This document shows, in pieces, positions 6,504 through 7,401 of a DNA stretch of 7,401 nt; within the stretch, counting starts at the first letter, position 1, and every line of letters begins with the position of its first letter. The notes beneath the pieces are model-generated. The model was not told the DNA's origin. It searched no databases and saw only the letters and a program-made list of their open reading frames with translations. The translations under genes and the position numbers were made by a program. Origin of the DNA: an uncultured Bacteroidia bacterium (GTDB lineage Bacteria; Bacteroidota; Bacteroidia; Bacteroidales; UBA932); assembly GCA_902797895.1 (NCBI GenBank), contig CADBUS010000116.1, forward strand, positions 1 through 7,401, given 5' to 3'.

Positions 6504-7229
6504 ATGAAGTCTATTAAGACAATTCTTTTTGGTGCTCTTGCACTTATGATTGTATCTTGTAACAGCAACAGTGGAAAGTTGCTCCCGGGTATCTCTCAGA
6601 AGCAGGTAGATTCTGCAAGTACTGCTATTGGAGTGGCTTTTGCCGGTATGCTTAAAGGTTCAGGTATTGAGACAGTTAACTATGCAAAAATTATGTCTGC
6701 TATGAAGGCTGCTATGGCTGGCGACACTACTCTTATGTTCAAGGAAGAGAATGCCGGAATGTATATTCAGGAGTATATGATGGCAACCACCGCAGCTATG
6801 GGCAAGGTTAGAGAGCAGGAGGAGAAGGAGTTCTTTGCAAAGAACAAGAATAACGAGGGTGTAATGGAGACAGAGAGCGGTCTTCAGTACAGAATAGATG
6901 TACCTGGCAGCGAAGTAAAGCCAACCTCTGATATGGATACTGTAGAGGTTAACTACAAAGGCTCATTGCTCAACGGTAAGGTATTTGACTCTTCATACGA
7001 TAGAGGCGAGACCGTTAAATTCCCTCTCAATGGCGTTATAAAGGGCTGGACAGAGGGCCTTAAACTTATTGGCGAGGGCGGCAAGGCAACCCTTTGGATT
7101 CCTTTCAATATGGCGTACGGAGAGAGAGCTATGGGTCCGGATCTCCCAGCTTACTCAACCCTTCAGTTTGATGTTGAGCTTATAAAGGTAATGAAGTACA
7201 TTGAGCCTAAACAGGAGGAGAAGAAATAA
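6504..7229 (+). CDS. FKBP-type peptidyl-prolyl isomerase lipoprotein (Mip/FkpA-like)
   Basis: This is a predicted envelope foldase that speeds cis-trans isomerisation at proline and may act as a chaperone. The 241-residue precursor starts with Lys residues and a hydrophobic stretch ending in IVSC, a loose lipobox with Cys19 as the lipidated residue. The residues after Cys19 (NSNSGK) lack the acidic cluster used as a surface-export signal in Bacteroidota, so I infer a periplasm-facing lipoprotein. Residues about 30-120 are helical and Met/Ala-rich, in the place of the Mip/FkpA dimerisation domain. The FKBP domain (about 126-231) keeps the FKBP12 pocket residues: Y151 in VNYKG, F161 and D162 in KVFDSS, F173, V178 and I179 plus W182 in VIKGW, Y205 in MAYGERA, and F222 in LQFDVEL. 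An active isomerase is therefore expected. A charged tail (PKQEEKK) ends it. It has its own promoter upstream and a strong terminator downstream, so it is likely monocistronic. Confidence 0.94.
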   Translation: MKSIKTILFGALALMIVSCNSNSGKLLPGISQKQVDSASTAIGVAFAGMLKGSGIETVNYAKIMSAMKAAMAGDTTLMFKEENAGMYIQEYMMATTAAMGKVREQEEKEFFAKNKNNEGVMETESGLQYRIDVPGSEVKPTSDMDTVEVNYKGSLLNGKVFDSSYDRGETVKFPLNGVIKGWTEGLKLIGEGGKATLWIPFNMAYGERAMGPDLPAYSTLQFDVELIKVMKYIEPKQEEKK

Positions 7230-7251
7230 TCCTCTTACTAAAATAAAGGCA

Positions 7252-7269
7252 AGTCTGCCCTGGCAGACT
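7252..7269 (+). other. Hairpin just upstream of the terminator
   Basis: AGTCTGCC (7252-7259) and GGCAGACT (7262-7269) are exact reverse complements separated by only two bases, so a 7-bp stem with a four-base loop is likely. It sits between the FKBP stop codon and the main terminator, has no T-run of its own, and may block 3' exonucleases or simply add to termination. Confidence 0.55.
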
Positions 7270-7273
7270 ATAT

Positions 7274-7316
7274 AATGGAGGGGCGCCATAATTTTTGGTG
7301 CCCCTCCATTGTTTTT
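7274..7316 (+). terminator. Strong intrinsic terminator after the FKBP lipoprotein gene
   Basis: A 14-bp stem pairs 7274-7287 (AATGGAGGGGCGCC) with 7297-7310 (GGTGCCCCTCCATT), with a single G-U wobble, around a nine-base loop. The 3' arm is followed by GTTTTT (7311-7316), the T-run of a rho-independent terminator on the plus strand. It lies 44 bases after the FKBP stop. The opposite strand has no matching T-run, so it works in one direction. Confidence 0.92.
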
Positions 7317-7348
7317 GCGCCTCCCGTTATTCTTTAACAAAGGTAAAA

Positions 7349-7380
7349 GAAAAAGTTTTGGAAATCTCAAAAACTTTTTC
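7349..7380. repeat. Perfect 11-bp inverted repeat overlapping the right-edge promoter
   Basis: GAAAAAGTTTT (7349-7359) and AAAACTTTTTC (7370-7380) are exact reverse complements around a ten-base spacer. The left arm contains most of the TTTG box and the right arm ends one base before the TACCTTTG box. The arms are about one helical turn wide with centres about two turns (21 bp) apart, a geometry suiting a dimeric repressor. A-tract composition alone could also produce it. Confidence 0.5.
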
Positions 7381-7389
7381 ATACCTTTG
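7357..7389 (+). promoter_or_regulatory. Bacteroidota-type promoter for a gene beyond the right edge
   Basis: TTTG (7357-7360) is followed after 21 bases by TACCTTTG (7382-7389), a full match to TAnnTTTG. The start site would be near 7394, within a few bases of the window end. The A-tract-rich spacer resembles strong promoters of this phylum, often seen before tRNA or ribosomal genes. The gene it serves is not visible. It lies after a strong terminator, so it begins a new transcription unit. Confidence 0.7.
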
Positions 7390-7401
7390 CCACGTGAATT
7401 A

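Noticed and set aside
7155..7382. A 75-residue open frame on the minus strand at the right edge.
   Set aside because: It runs through both hairpins, the terminator and the promoter, and into the 3' end of the FKBP gene, so it is chance coding potential.
1..7401. CRISPR arrays, tRNA or rRNA genes, toxin-antitoxin pairs, phage or integrative element genes, reverse transcriptase/ncRNA cassettes.
   Set aside because: No regularly spaced repeats, cloverleaf signatures, integrase, transposase or reverse transcriptase motifs were seen. Nearly all sequence is accounted for by conserved genes, and no gap between genes exceeds about 175 bases.

Overview
The window looks like ordinary chromosome from a member of the Bacteroidota, most likely Bacteroidales. 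Three things point there. Three intergenic gaps carry the TTTG / TAnnTTTG promoter architecture typical of that phylum, and gene starts are preceded by A/T-rich sequence without Shine-Dalgarno motifs. The protein types also fit: a RecQ with a long C-terminal extension, an acidic-tailed pRiA4b ORF-3-like protein next to miaA, a 393-residue ureohydrolase ending in a WDANVGARLL segment, and an FKBP lipoprotein. Base composition and codon habits (many ATA, AGA and AGG codons) look uniform, and I see no sign of recent transfer.

Layout. Positions 1-1878 (+) hold a tight three-gene operon: the tail of an unrecognised gene, a small pRiA4b ORF-3-like protein with a very acidic C-terminus, and miaA (tRNA A37 prenylation). 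Gaps are 12 and 15 bases. The operon converges on recQ (minus strand, 1924-4140), with only 45 bases between the stop codons. recQ diverges across a 63-base gap from kdsD (4204-5175, +), which makes arabinose 5-phosphate, the Kdo precursor for lipopolysaccharide. A ureohydrolase of the arginase/agmatinase superfamily (5214-6395) follows after 38 bases and is probably cotranscribed with kdsD. A 108-base gap with a good promoter precedes an FKBP-type peptidyl-prolyl isomerase lipoprotein (6504-7229). That gene ends in two hairpins, the second a strong intrinsic terminator. The last 50 bases hold another well-formed promoter, overlapped by a perfect 11-bp inverted repeat, which must serve a gene beyond the window.

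The genes do not form one pathway. They cover tRNA modification, DNA repair, Kdo supply, guanidino-compound hydrolysis and envelope protein folding. I found no CRISPR array, tRNA, rRNA, transposon, toxin-antitoxin pair or defence locus, and no convincing new system. The points most worth a second look are the uncharacterised acidic-tailed protein beside miaA, the unassigned substrate and large insertion of the ureohydrolase, and the palindrome in the promoter at the right edge.
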